This document shows, piece by piece, positions 21,108 through 32,033 of a stretch of 60,000 bases of DNA (positions are counted from its first letter, which is position 1; each line of letters starts with the position of its first letter). Under the pieces are notes generated by a model. It did not search any database. It was not told the origin of the DNA and saw nothing but the letters and a program-made list of their open reading frames with translations. Both the position numbers and the translations under genes were made by a program. This stretch comes from Symsagittifera roscoffensis (Eukaryota; Xenacoelomorpha; Acoela; Convolutidae): contig NC_087070.1 of assembly GCF_963678635.1 (NCBI RefSeq), forward strand, positions 45,491,467 to 45,551,466. Reading direction: 5' to 3'.

Positions 21108-22439
21108 AGCATTGCCAGGATTAGGTGGGCAACTCCAGCACAGTTGAGGGTGTTGGTCAAACTGTTGGACCCAAGGGAGATGGAACTGCCGGACGCCGCT
21201 TATGAGGGTACGAGATTGGCAGACGATCCTAGATACGGAAAATCCTGAAGGAACACCCAGTTGGCCAAGACCTTGGCAATTTATGACAGAGCAGATCCAG
21301 CCACTGCGAGGGTGGTCATCATAGCGGGATCGCATTTTGAGGGAACGTCTCCCAAGTTGTTTTGGCCGGAAAGTTTGATATACTCACTACCGGGAGTGGA
21401 GCTAAACCAGATGTTGACCTTGGTGGTAGCAATAAAATCGGAGATGCCTTGCGAGCCCGAGCTACTACTGTTTGCAGGGATGAATGATCACCTGCATGCT
21501 ACAGGGTTTCTTGAGCAGCTCAAGGGTGATGAACCAGCGCCGAAGAGAATCTGGGAAGCTATCCAGACGTTATTTGCAGCGATGAACGAGGTACAAGAGA
21601 ACGTTGCCTCACGATTCGGTTCCAAGACAAGAGTGGTGTTCACGACGCCCCCCGGGTACGCGAGCATGCCTCCCGCTCTGCAATTTGTATATGCAGTCTT
21701 GATCTTAATAACTGAAGGGAATGGGTGGCGTATCCTGATGGCAGCTCCCAATCGGGCGTTGGAACCGACGAACTTGAGACCTCGGAAGTGAGAACTGGCG
21801 GCGGCGTGGGCGGATGTGTCCCACACGTTGAGGGGCTTCTATGAGTTGGCAGACATCCTCATTGTACTGGACGAGGTCCTCTTGCTGGATATATCAAACT
21901 TCGCCAGGCAACTCAAGCTCAGTCCAGCTATAGGGGATGATCATCCAATAGTGACTCACCTGACGGCCAGCCTGTGGTTTCGAAGCATGGAGTTAACTAT
22001 CACAAGCTCCACCAGTAAGTCTAGAGGACCGAGCAATGAGAGGAAGAACGTGGCCGCAACGGAGAAGCAACTGGAGTCGATGGTGTATCGACTGACAGAA
22101 GAGAGAGGCAGATGGCCCTTCCTGACACCAAGATTGGAAAACGCTACGGAGAAGACGAGAGAGAATGCTCCACCTCTTGTGAAGCAAATCTGGGATTTTC
22201 TTGAGGAGCAGCTGGAAGTGGTCGAGAAAAGGGAAATGACGGTGGCCAGGTTCGTCACAGCGGCCAACGAGGTCACGATTGGAGGATTCTGGAGGGAGCA
22301 CGCAAGGGGTGAGCTGAAGACGAGGAGGGATCACGAGATTCTTGAGTTCTTGAGTCCTTGCTGGGGAAAGGAGTTCATGGCTGGAGTGTTCAGTGCAAAA
22401 GAGACTATTTTTTCGGAGCCTTTATACAGGAAATCCTGA
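21108..22439 (+). pseudogene. Second SGNH-like domain
   Basis: It stays in the same frame as the preceding domain, with stops at 21246 (TGA) and 21789 (TGA). The peptide has an SGNH-like layout: RVVIIAGSHFEG (block I-like), FWPESL, ELLLFAGMNDHL (block III, cf. IVIGGSNDHL in the minus copy), TPPGYASMPPALQFVY, and IGDDHPI (block V-like; DDDHL in the minus copy). The first block lacks a clear GDS, so the nucleophile may be the Ser of AGS. The tail after 22000 is charged and unrecognised. Frame 20016-22439 therefore looks like one ancient protein of two SGNH modules interrupted by three stops. Confidence 0.6.
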
Positions 22440-23530
22440 ACACGCCCATCAGTCTGTTGTTGGCACTGTACCTAGTTTACCCGAGGTACCTATTCGATAT
22501 GGGCCCAGCGTACATGTTCAGTCGGGGTGTGGAAACGCTCCGGATTGATGGATTTTTGGCATTGGTGCTTCTAACCCATTGGAAACTGGTGTCATTTCAT
22601 CGGCTAAAGAAATATGGGGAGCCCCTGTCGATGGGAAGAACTCACACGAGCATTGACACCTACTCGTACAAGTGTGCTGCCGGGCTGAAGACGCTGCTAG
22701 TGCAGTACCTCCTGATGCAGAATTGACACCTGACTGGTGAAGAAAAGAGCCCAAAGAGGCGAGATGAATAGAAGAAAGTGAATGGGGGCATGCCTCTGTT
22801 GACAAACCTGTGCCTGGCCATGAGATCTGACCCCATGGGGATAATCCGGGGGCTAGAGGAGGTCGTAACCTGCATTTATGGACCTGCCGTGACGTACGCG
22901 TTTCCAGATCCCCTGGTGACGGCTTATCGCTACTCAGTGACCCACTTGAGCCTCATAAGTATATTGGATGGGACGACACTCAATTGGTGTCAACAAGAGG
23001 TGCTGAGGGCACAAATGAGCAACACGGTGCTCTTCGGAAAAGTGAAGGATCCGGAGTTGATGACATACAGTTTCCGAGGACAACTGCAGTTTAGGATGGG
23101 AGGTAAACGCGAAGGCCCCATCGAAACCAACCCCAAGTTCTGGAACCTAAATCCCCTGACGGAGAGTGGACAAGAGGTCTTGAGAATTCCCGCATGGAAG
23201 AAAAGCTTCGAGTTAGTGAAAAGGGCGCTAGAAGCAATATTGGAGAAGGAGGTCCTACCAACGAGCATTCCAGAGTTCCCAACAGTGAGGAGAATGACCC
23301 TGGGGATGAACAGCTCCCTGGTGGTCCCGTTCCTGTTCGCGAGAGCAGCGATCGAAGAACAACAGAGGGAGTTCATCGATGGCTGGGATCCCCTGTTCAT
23401 CGGCTACACTGCAGCGGTTTATTTTCACACTAGCGATACAAAAACAAATTCATTTTCGAGCCTCTCAAAAGAAAACGAGAGGCTCGATGCCCCCCAAATT
23501 CGAGGTGCGAGAAGTCTTGAGAATACTTGA
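22358..23530 (+). pseudogene. Block 2 conserved unknown domain U1
   Basis: Homologous to 34119-35081 on the minus strand over its length: GPAYMFSRGVETLRIDGFLAL against GPANLFTQALAEMRLDGLLTL, then GMPLLTNLCLAMRSDP against GMPLLTDVAAMMRIDP, then NPKFWNL against NPKLWNL. It is mostly helical with hydrophobic stretches, but I see no clear signal peptide or membrane span and no catalytic motif. Stops at 22724 (TGA) and 22775 (TAG) interrupt the frame where the minus copy is open. Function not recognised; a structural role is possible. Confidence 0.55.
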
Positions 23531-24716
23531 GCGGGCAGGTCTGGAGAACATTTTGCCGGTGTGGGATAATGGCAGGATGATTGTGGAGGAAGGACACATT
23601 GCACTAAAAGGAGATGAGATGATGTTTGCCACGAGAAGATACCGGGCACCCTACGGACTGGAGCCAGTGGAGATGAGACAGGAGGGGAAGGAGCTGGATG
23701 CAGCAGGCCCATTGTATGTGGCTCTGACAGAGTACAAGAAAACGGGTCCGACAACACCATCACCCCTATCGATAAGCACCCCTGGGGATAAAAGGAGCGG
23801 CCCTGAAGAAGATCGATTCAGGAGGGTTCTTGAGAGAAGAGGAGTAGAATCAGGAGAGGAAAGCATGGACGAGACTCTCAGCGAGGCAGGAGAGGATATG
23901 GAAGTAGGAAACACACCGGAGCCAAAACCATCAGAGTAGGAATTCAGCACTCAAGAATTGTTGAAGTATCTGAGCGGAGAAAATTGGGCAGACACTGCCA
24001 CGCCACCTCTGACCTCATCTCCCCGCAAGAATCTAGAGTTACCACTGACGAGCGAGAATCCTAATATGGGAATGATTTTCCTGAGCGCAGAAAGAAGGGA
24101 GAAGAACACCTTCGAGGGAAACAGGGATGCGTTCCTAGGCACTCTGGATGAGGACGCTTGGCGACAATTCTTGAGTGATTTAAATCAAGAAGTGAATGAT
24201 GAGATTACATTGGATGATTTCAAGAAAGAGCTATGGAACACGGTGGTGAAGTTCGGAGAGCCTGTCCTGATGGGGACAGGTCTGGAAGAGAAAGCTAGAG
24301 GAGAGCTGCTGAGCAAGATGGTTGAGTTGAGAAAGGCATCACTGAAGACCAAAGAGGACGAATGTAAAGACAGCTCTACTCTGAAACAAAACACGGACAA
24401 TAAAATAATTGAAAGGGTAAGGGGGGATAAGGTCGAAACTAGTAAAATAATTAAAAGTACTAATATCCTTAAGGCTCGAGCAGGGGGGAGGCAAGAGTTG
24501 GAAGGGTTGGAGGGAGACAAAGAAGTCGAATCAGTGATGATAACGGCAACGCCCCCAAGTAAAGACGTGAGGTCTCGCAAGAGGAAGAGAGAGGTGGAGG
24601 GATTGGGTAGTCCTTCAGCGGATGCGGTCTCGGAGAAAAACTTGAGAGAGACGGCCCCCATGGTTCTGGCACGATTGAAGATAGCAGCCTACAAGAGTAG
24701 CTACGAACCAAGGTAA
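23379..24716 (+). pseudogene. Block 2 charged linker region U2
   Basis: One frame from 23379 with a stop at 23937 (TAG) that similarity and composition cross. The first part has REVLRILERAGLENILPVW and a Pro/Ser/Glu-rich acidic tail. The second part has FLGTLDEDAWRQFLSDLNQ, like FLNTLPEEEWERYQSKLER in the minus relative (33283-32732), then a Lys/Arg-rich stretch (RSRKRKRE) that could be a nuclear localisation signal. No catalytic motif. It probably connects folded modules of a large protein. Confidence 0.5.
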
Positions 24717-25478
24717 CTGCTCGACGTAGAAAGAGAGATGGAGATCCCCACCAGCTCAACAACGGAAGAAGACTTCAAGCCTCAGAAGACAAATATGAAA
24801 CGAGGTTCGACGAGCAGGCAGACATGGGAAGTGGACGTCGGCAAAGAATGGGTCACAAATGAACATCAGGCCACTGGGAAGCAAGTGACTAGCGATCCTC
24901 TTGAGCAGAATAAAACGAGGAACACCTCCCGACCGTGGTGGGTGGCCCTGGAAACATTGAAGGAATTGGAAGACTGTCTAAAGAAGCTCGACAGTGGAGT
25001 GTCTCGCAAACGACGCAAATGGGCTACCCAGCAGAAGGCTGATATCAACAAATTGGAATTGGGGAGCCAACTGAAGAGAATTTGGCAGAACTTGTTGAGG
25101 GATCATTTTGAAGAAGCGATGAGAACATCCTCATCGGCATCGCCGTTGATGGCGAATCCCTTCATTAGAACCGCAGGACAACTGATGTTCGCGTGGAGCC
25201 TGGTGGGAATAGAGTTAGAGACACTGACTTTGTACGATAAGTTGAAATTGGGAGGCAAAAATCTAGGGGTGTATCAAGTGCTGATTCAACACGTTGCTAG
25301 GGATAACTCAGGCTTGAGTCTGGCAAGGAGGAAAGATGCTACCTGTTTCATGAGGTGGGTAATGTCGATGATGACTGTTAGTACCATCCTAGCATGTCAC
25401 CAAAGAGCAATCGGAAGCAAGACGGTGGAAAGGAGAGTCTCAGCAGTCATCTGGAACGTATACAGAGTACTGGGATAG
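24717..25478 (+). pseudogene. Block 2 unknown domain U3
   Basis: It continues in the frame of the preceding region after TAA 24714. The peptide is helical, with KRIWQNLLRDHFEEAMRTSS and MANPFIRTAGQLMFAW, then DNSGLSLARRKDATCFMRWV. The last part aligns with RDDSAIAWAKCKDAFCFVRFV of the minus copy (32034-32294), and the middle with 32298-32552 (LQRLFDETMHAPATVAAYLA). No recognised family. It ends at 25478, where the reading frame is lost. Confidence 0.5.
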
Positions 25479-26407
25479 AAAAGGAGGATGGTTCCAGGCA
25501 GTCTCTAGAGAGCCACAGGAAGTTAGATGAGATACGGAGATTCTACAACAAGAAGTCGAAGAGAAACACGACGTACACCGCAACTTGGCCTCGTAAGTAG
25601 AGTACTTGAAACCCAACAAAAAAGGAGAGTACCAGTATGTGTCTGGAGTGATGGGGATGGCATACAACCCTTTCCTGGACTCGGAAGCCGGAGGCGCTCA
25701 TAGAAACTACAAAGTGGCGGAGCTGCTGAAATTCTGGACAGAGAAGATAGTGGAGATAGACACTGTAGATAGAGAGAGACCTAGCTTTAGGTTTGATTCT
25801 CGAGAAGACACCAGAATTAATAAGTGTGCCACGCTCAAGTAAAAGAGTCGAACTAAAGATGGGTAACGGGAATGGCATGTTGGTCACAAATCTGGGAGTG
25901 GTATGGAAATTGCTGAGGCCCTCCTGGTGTCCACATCCCCATGCGAGCCTGATCGAGGAAGTCACGGAGCGAGTGAGACTAGCACCAGCAGAGGATGAAG
26001 ATCTGGCGACATTGAGTGTAGTGCATAGACTGATCCTACCTCAGGTGAAGGAGTCAAGTGAAGTGACGAGTAGACTAGGGTCGGTGAAGAAAATGGAGCC
26101 GGGCAGTTGTCTTGATTCGAAGTGTGGGAACGGCGAGCACACCTGCGATGGACGGTCATGCGTCAGGATACAGTCCATCCAGAAAGAAGACCTAGTCACC
26201 TTGTTTGAAGACATTACCGAAAGGGAGAAGAGTGAAATACAGATAGTGGCCGAGTGTTACGCGAGTACCACGGTGAACCTAGCAACAGCTCGGGGATTCT
26301 TCTCAAGAATGTGCAGTCTCCAGTCACTGGAGAGGCTAGAGTCAGAACACCACTTGGTGACCGCGTTGAGTGTGGAGTCATGGCCCGGGGTGTTGCAAGT
26401 GACTTAG
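25479..26407 (+). pseudogene. Block 2 unknown domain U4 with Cys/His cluster
   Basis: Frame-shifted twice (near 25600 and 25840). The recognisable conserved string YQYVSGVMGMAYNPF matches FQYVSGLTGMAYNPL in the minus copy, and LLRPSWCPHPHASLI matches LMKPSWCPHPNAGLI. Then a Cys/His cluster occurs: CLDSKCGNGEHTCDGRSC here, CLALSSGMDGHACNSGHC there. The shared H-X-C-X4-C with an upstream Cys suggests metal binding. After it, ECYASTTVNLATARGFFS and LVTALSVESWPGVLQ are also conserved. No family recognised. Confidence 0.55.
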
Positions 26408-26446
26408 AAACACTTCAAGAGCTGGAAGGTTAGACTTGAAGCGGAA

Positions 26447-27682
26447 ATGGGATTTCCCATGAGCGAAGCCTATGGTCTGTCTCTAAATGTGAAGTCCTTT
26501 GTGGGGTCAGTGATGGCCAACCTATGTGGCAGCCACTATCCATTACACATGGCGATGGTGGAAGTATCCAGCCAAACGGTATTGATAGACAAAGCCTTCT
26601 CAGTGCCCAAATGCGTAAGACTGGCTCGGATGTCGCATCACTCACACAAGCTGTTGAGGAGGATCCGAGGGACAGTGTCGAAAGAACAGAGGGACGACTT
26701 GAGTGAAATCTGGGGGAAAGAACTTCTGGGTTTGGAGAATGAAAAAACAAGTGACCACGAGAGACAAAACGTGATCGGGAAACCCATGGTTGGTGCTCCA
26801 AACCTGGGAGAGATAGACGCGATACATGAGAAAATGAGGGAACTTGAGCCTCTCCTAGAAGCCTCGGGAAAACGCAATCTTAGGAGCATCGACCTCACAA
26901 ATGGGGATTGTCCGGCGCAAAGAGTGTGGTACCCAGACCACGCCAATCTCTGCCTGATCTGGGATGTGGAGGAAATCAGGTTGTTGGGACTGCCCGATCA
27001 TCAGCAAAAGGTGACCATCCTGGTGGTGAGCACGATGCTGGCTCTACAATGGATTGAAGAAAATATAGCAAAGTATCGGGAATCGAAGACGCCAACGGCA
27101 GAGTCGATTCACGCGATAGATTACAGCAGGAGACTTGAGCTGTTTGAGACCGCATGCAAGGTGTTCGCCATACCAATGGAAGTCAGACACGTATGGAGCC
27201 GCTTAAGGTTCTTTCTTTGGTTTAGCGCGACGTTAACGTCCTGGTTATACATGGTAACGAAGGATCATAAGAGGAAATATCAAAAGGAATATCGACAGTT
27301 CCAGGCCGAGATAGGACCAGAGGCCTTCAGGAGACCTCTGCTGACCCATCTAAAAGCGATCACGACGGGGTGGAAAAGAGTTGGTAGAGTATCCAGAAAC
27401 AACACCAGAGCGAGGGAGTCGATACTAGAGGAAGACCTGGCGAAGAATGTAAGCCTGAGTCTTCACAATTCCTTCTGTTTGAACCGAGAGTCAAAGGTGA
27501 AGAGCTTACCCAATCAAGCGAAGAGATTGCAGGAGCAAAGGGAGTGGATGTGATCCTATGAACAGCTGAAGGCTTGGGAGGAGATCGTGATCAGCTCCGA
27601 TGATGAAGAGGCACTATTGAAGCAGATCACAGTGTCAAATATATCTGGGTTTGGTACCTCGAAGGCGAAGAACACGAGGTGA
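26447..27682 (+). pseudogene. Block 2 C-terminal domain U5
   Basis: Open for 368 codons to a TGA at 27551. The same frame continues with an acidic tail (SSDDEEALLKQ) to TGA 27680, which I take as the original end because the minus copy also ends in an acidic tail. Conserved blocks with the minus copy (29825-31106): FSVPKCVRLARMS, VWYPDHANLCLIWDVEE, LGLPDHQ, WSRLRFFLWFSATLTSWLY and VSLSLHNSF. Strong Trp/Tyr/Arg conservation suggests a folded domain, possibly nucleic-acid binding, but no known family is seen. Confidence 0.6.
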
Positions 27683-28117
27683 GCCGGTGGCTCAAAATGG
27701 AATTCTAGAGTCTTGAGTCTTGAGAGGGAGGGGGCTCGAGGGTGAACTCGGATGAAATGTGGGTTCACCAAAAAGAAATTTTAACAAATGAGATATTGTT
27801 ATTAATATGCTATATCTATTATATAAATCAAAATGCTGCATGATAATTTCCTGATTGAATAGGACAAAAGAAATTTTAAATTACTAGCTTAAAAAGCGAG
27901 AATTCACAGGTGCAAGTGTATGCAGATTTTGATTACTGTTTCGCGATAGTGTGAAAATTTCATATGTTTGTGAATTTTTGGGTGTAGATAAACTTAAGTC
28001 TGCTGCAAACTTCTGTAAATGACCACTGGCACTGTATCTTGAGTGACACTCGGGTTTCTGGGGTTCACTGACAGAGGCAGCACGCGATGAGGACATTGAT
28101 CTTGAGTCCGGGGAGTA
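27683..28117 (+). other. 3' untranslated region of the plus element
   Basis: Non-coding, largely AT-rich, with repeated CTTGAG motifs (27716, 28040, 28100). It ends in a short purine-rich stretch GAGTCCGGGGAGTA directly before TGTGCCAG, the left end of the truncated A/B copy. A purine tract followed by TG is what precedes a 3' LTR, but the tract is short. Confidence 0.4.
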
Positions 28118-29422
28118 TGTGCCAGTCGGTCATATCTGGAAGTTTGACCTTGAGGGACATGAAAATACGTGATTTTGGAGTGAAGTTTTAAATTTCAAAA
28201 ATTTGAATCGAGCCTGTCATGTTCAGTTTTCTCACGACAACTGAAAACATAAAATGAAAAAGGAGAACGACCGAATTAACAATTGCGGGAAAGTGGGCAA
28301 ATGTATACAGTGGGAAATCGCTATTCGCAATTTCCATCATAGAAAACGAGAGTAGAGCTGTCCTATCTGACATAGGAGACCAAACGAACAAGAGAGCAGA
28401 ACTAAAATCAACTGGACCAGTCTGAACCTTCAACGGAAAGGTGGACAAGTGAAGTCTCCCAATGGTCCAGAGTCAAAACTATATTCTTGAGTAAAAACTT
28501 ACTTCCCTTGATTGGGACTCATCATTAGAAAACTTCTTGAGTTACATTTGATTATATTTATGCCGGAGTCGTTAATTAGTTCAATTACTCTGTGTCTCAA
28601 GCGTGCTGCTATGTGAGTACTAAATTTAGTTTTCTCGAGTGTGTTTTATGATTGTTATGCTGAGATAAGGCGAGTCTTAGGTTGATCCATCTGAAATGGA
28701 TCAAAGTTCCAGTGTCCAATAAAAAGTAACATAACGGATTGTTCCGACCCTGTTTGTAACGGCGTTCGTGTATTTTGGGTATTTCGAGACCTAAGTATGG
28801 GAACGTTCTTATTTTCTAGAGTGGGGGGATATTTTGGTAGTAGCCTTTAAGCTGTAACGGGTTCTAGTCTCATGTCGCAAGCGAACCGAATTGGCTCCGA
28901 CCGTTTTTGAGGTAGAAAAGCACAAGAGATAGTGTCCCTGACTCTTGAGCCATTGGTTATAGGGCCTATTTTTCTTAAGCCTCATATGTGACCGAAGTAG
29001 GCGACTGTTACATAGTGTTTTTATGGCGCTCCTGGGTGTTTTTACGACATCATGACTACAGAGTCGAACCCACTTGACACAGCTCCGGGCTGCATGCCCA
29101 TTCTAGAGTACCGGTGGTACGGTTCAGCGGGAACGTGTAAAACTTCCGGTTGTACAGTGATAGCTTTTTAAGAAAACTTGAGAAAACTTCCTTGTATGCT
29201 CTCCGAACGAAGCCTAGCTAACCGACTAAAGGGGGATAACTAGGGGGACAAAAACACGAGCAAAAAGACAAAAAGCGAAACAAAAACAAGAAAAAAGTAT
29301 AGAAAAAGGAACAAAAACCATAAAACAAAAAAGACAGTGACATTGATACCAGATCAGTTGGATCAAACCTTTATATTAATTAAAAAGAATACCCATACTG
29401 TTTTATAAGACCGATCGTTTCG
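28118..29422. repeat. Repeat A/B, copy 4, truncated on both sides
   Basis: Matches the 3' part of A plus the start of B (for example 3003-4307), from TGTGCCAGTCGG to CCGATCGTTTCG, in the same orientation as the upstream copies. It shares copy 2 variants (GCCGGAGTCG, TTGATCCATC, AAGAGATAG). It lies between the 3' ends of the two converging giant elements. It is a candidate 3' LTR of the plus element with its right part replaced. Confidence 0.8.
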
Positions 29423-29824
29423 GCTCCGTTGCTAGGAAAGTTATTGAGGAACTCAACCTCTTCGAGCGAGCTTACCCGAACTTACCAGGTCGCCACACAT
29501 TCAACATGTGTCTTAGACAGGTTAAAAACATCAGTCGTATTTAAATAGGTAAATATACTTCTATGTTCTATATATATTTATAAATAGCTCAACTAAAATT
29601 TTCATTGTCATTTAACAATTGCAACAATTAAACAATTCTCAACTGTTTCCAACAATATCAAGGTCTGCTTTTAATCCAGCCCAAACAAGCAAAAAGTTTA
29701 AAAGCCACACTAATCAAACTTGGTTGATTGGTATAAGTTTTATACACAAAGACAATCAAGTTTTCCCCTTCTCTCTTTACTCTTCACTTTTCTTCTTCGT
29801 TACATCTTCATCGTTACATCTTCC
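29423..29824. other. Non-coding junction at the 3' side of the minus element
   Basis: About 400 bp with no gene: unique sequence, then AT-rich sequence (TTTAAATAGG, TATATATATTTATAAATAG) and a T/C-rich stretch that, read on the minus strand, is the purine-rich downstream flank of block 2. It presumably includes the minus element's 3' untranslated region. Confidence 0.4.
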
Positions 29825-31106
29825 TCATTCCATTGCTTCTTGTTCTTGCTCTTCAGTTGCACTGTCTTCTAGAACCTCCTCCAACCTGTCCATGAAGTTG
29901 CGGGCCGTTCCCAACTCTCCTGCTCTAATAGCCTCGGTTTGCAGCACGGTAGCAAATCCACATTCACCTTTTGCTCCCGGTTCCTGTAAAAGCTGTTGTG
30001 AAGACACAAGCTCACATTCCGTTCTAGCTCAGCTCCTAAGACCTCTCTCTTTTCTGTTTCAGTAACAAAAGGCGCTCCAGCTACCCACTTCACCGCCGTG
30101 GTAACAGCGTTTCTGTGCGTCAGGAATGCTCTCTTATAGGCTCCTGGTCCTTTGTCTAGCTGGAAGGACTGATAGGCTTCCGTGTTCGTAGACATATGAC
30201 GCTTCGCGCGTTCATACAACCATGATGTCATCACTGCACGGAACCAGGGCATCAACCTCTGCCTTGACCATATCCTCTCAATGGCTTTGGGTACGCTCAG
30301 AACCTTGCAGGTGGTTCTGAAAAGATATAAGTCAGGGTTCACTTTCACGTTGCTCTTTGCTCAGTTGTCGGCACGGCCGTCTCCTGCTCACTCGTGCCTG
30401 GGTTAGCTTCTAACCATCTCACCGACAGCATGGCACTAACCATTACTATCGACACTTGTGATTCTGATCGGGCAACCCCTTGGAATACAATTCTTCCACA
30501 TCCCACACTAACACCAGATTCGCGCGTTTGGGGTACCACAACGTCTGCGCCAGGCACTGGCAAGGATACTCCCCATGGGTCATTAGTATGTTCCTTCGGG
30601 TCTGATACCCTGAGGCTCCCAGCAACGGTTCCTTTTCCATAATAATCCTGTGTACATCGTCCGTTTCGCCTATGATGGGGGTTATTGGTGGGTAACACTC
30701 CACTTGCTTTCTGCCTCTCGAATTTGCTCACATTACCCTTGTTCAATCTCATGAACTCTTCACCCACTACGTCCTGCAACTCGCCTTCAGATCTCTTCGG
30801 GACGGCCCGAATGATCTTCGTCAGTAAATCACATTTCCTTTCCGACATCCTGGCCAACCTCGCGCACTTTGGCACAGAGAAGAGTTGGTCGACCAACACC
30901 TGCTGTGTCCTCGCGTCCATCACCACCATTTGCGTAGGATACCTGATAGTGCAATAAAAAGCGGAGCTCGAACCCAATAGATATTTCGAACCAGTAAGTC
31001 TATGATAGGCCTCACTGTCCTTCAAATCCATTTCGTATTCTAGAGCCTCTCTGCCAGCTTCCAATCTTTTGCTCTGTCTGTAGCGCTCCAGGGAAAAATT
31101 CCACAC
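29825..31106 (-). pseudogene. Block 2 C-terminal domain U5, minus copy
   Basis: Two overlapping open frames (31106-30345 and 30348-29869) plus an acidic C-terminus in a third frame ending at 29825. Conserved with the plus copy at FSVPKCARLARMS, LWYPKRANLVLVWDVEE, WSRQRLMPWFRAVMTSWLY and VSLCLHNSF. Small frameshifts near 30690 and 30350. Function unknown. Confidence 0.6.
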
Positions 31107-32021
31107 TAAGGGACGTCACTAGCCCATGGGCACGCTTCAGGCGTTCCAGTGATTCTATAGAGCTCGTCATGCTGTCAAATCCCAAGGCAGTGATCAAGTT
31201 CACCTCCGTTACTCCATGACAGTCCGCGATCAACTCCATTCTACTCTTGTCCGACATGCTCAACCTCCCTTACAATTGCGCCAGTTGGCGATGCTGCTCA
31301 CTCAACGTAATCAAGCAATGCCCCGAGTTGCACGCATGTCCGTCCATGCCGCTACTTAGAGCTAGACAAGTACCTTGTTTCAACCAATCACCAGAGGGAA
31401 TTCCCTCGAATGGTTCCGTGGATGAGTTGCCGTTCTGCTTCGTTATCTTCAGGGCAAGCAGATGGTGTATCATGGCCAAATCATGTAGGCTCGCGTCATC
31501 ATCCAAGTCCAATGTGACATCTGCTGTCATTTCCAGATTAAGCCGGCGTTTGGATGTGGACACCAAGAAGGCTTCATGAGTTCCCACATGGTTACTAAGC
31601 TGGTTTTCAAGGGACCATCCCATGAACCACAATCAAAACTCACTTGCCCCTTTAGCTCGGGAACCGAGGGTTCGACCACTCGCTCTTCCAGGACAATTCC
31701 CAGCTTGGGTTGTTCCATCATCAACATGCCAATTTGCTTGACCCGCTCAACCCAGAAATCAAGTACTACGACTTGCTCATAGTCAAAGTACGCTTCCCTG
31801 GCTTCCTCATTCACAAGGGGATTATATGCCATTCCTGTTAGACCAGACACATATTGGAACGACTTCAATTTCCCCAGTGTTGCATAGTCTTTCTGTCCCC
31901 TGATTGTTTCAATTAACTCCCGGCTCACTTTCAATTCTTTGTTGGAATAGCTTCTCACTTCTTCCAACCTGCGATAGCTCTCCATGTCGCCCGACTCCTT
32001 ACTTGGTATGGCCAGCGGCAT
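31012..32021 (-). pseudogene. Block 2 domain U4 with Cys/His cluster, minus copy
   Basis: The frame 32021-31527 carries FQYVSGLTGMAYNPL and PSWCPHPNAGLI. 31632-31270 carries an acidic stretch and the Cys/His cluster (GMDGHACNSGHC). 31263-31012 has ADCHGVTEVNLITALGF and LVTSLSVEFFPGALQ. All three pieces align in order with 25479-26407. Frameshifts separate them. Putative metal site; no family recognised. Confidence 0.55.
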
Positions 32022-32033
32022 ATCCTGATGTAG

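Larger units (their letters stand above)
9440..28117 (+). mobile_element. Giant Ty3/gypsy-like retroelement, plus copy
   Basis: One strand carries, in order, gag, protease, RT, RNase H, integrase with a GPF module, an acidic region, a macro-like domain, a ~500-bp gap and then ~8.9 kb of additional coding sequence ending at 27682. The order and RT type (YVDD, LPFGLCNA-like box as MPFGLCNA) are those of Ty3/gypsy elements. The coding span is about 18 kb, against the 5-8 kb usual for the group. A/B repeats lie on both sides in the same orientation. Many frameshifts, stops and lost catalytic residues show that it is inactive. Exact ends are uncertain because no clean LTR boundaries, primer site or target duplication could be fixed. 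Confidence 0.85.

Noticed and set aside
29619-30065. 148-codon plus-strand frame with Ser/Cys-rich peptide
   Set aside because: Antisense to the conserved C-terminus of block 2 on the minus strand.
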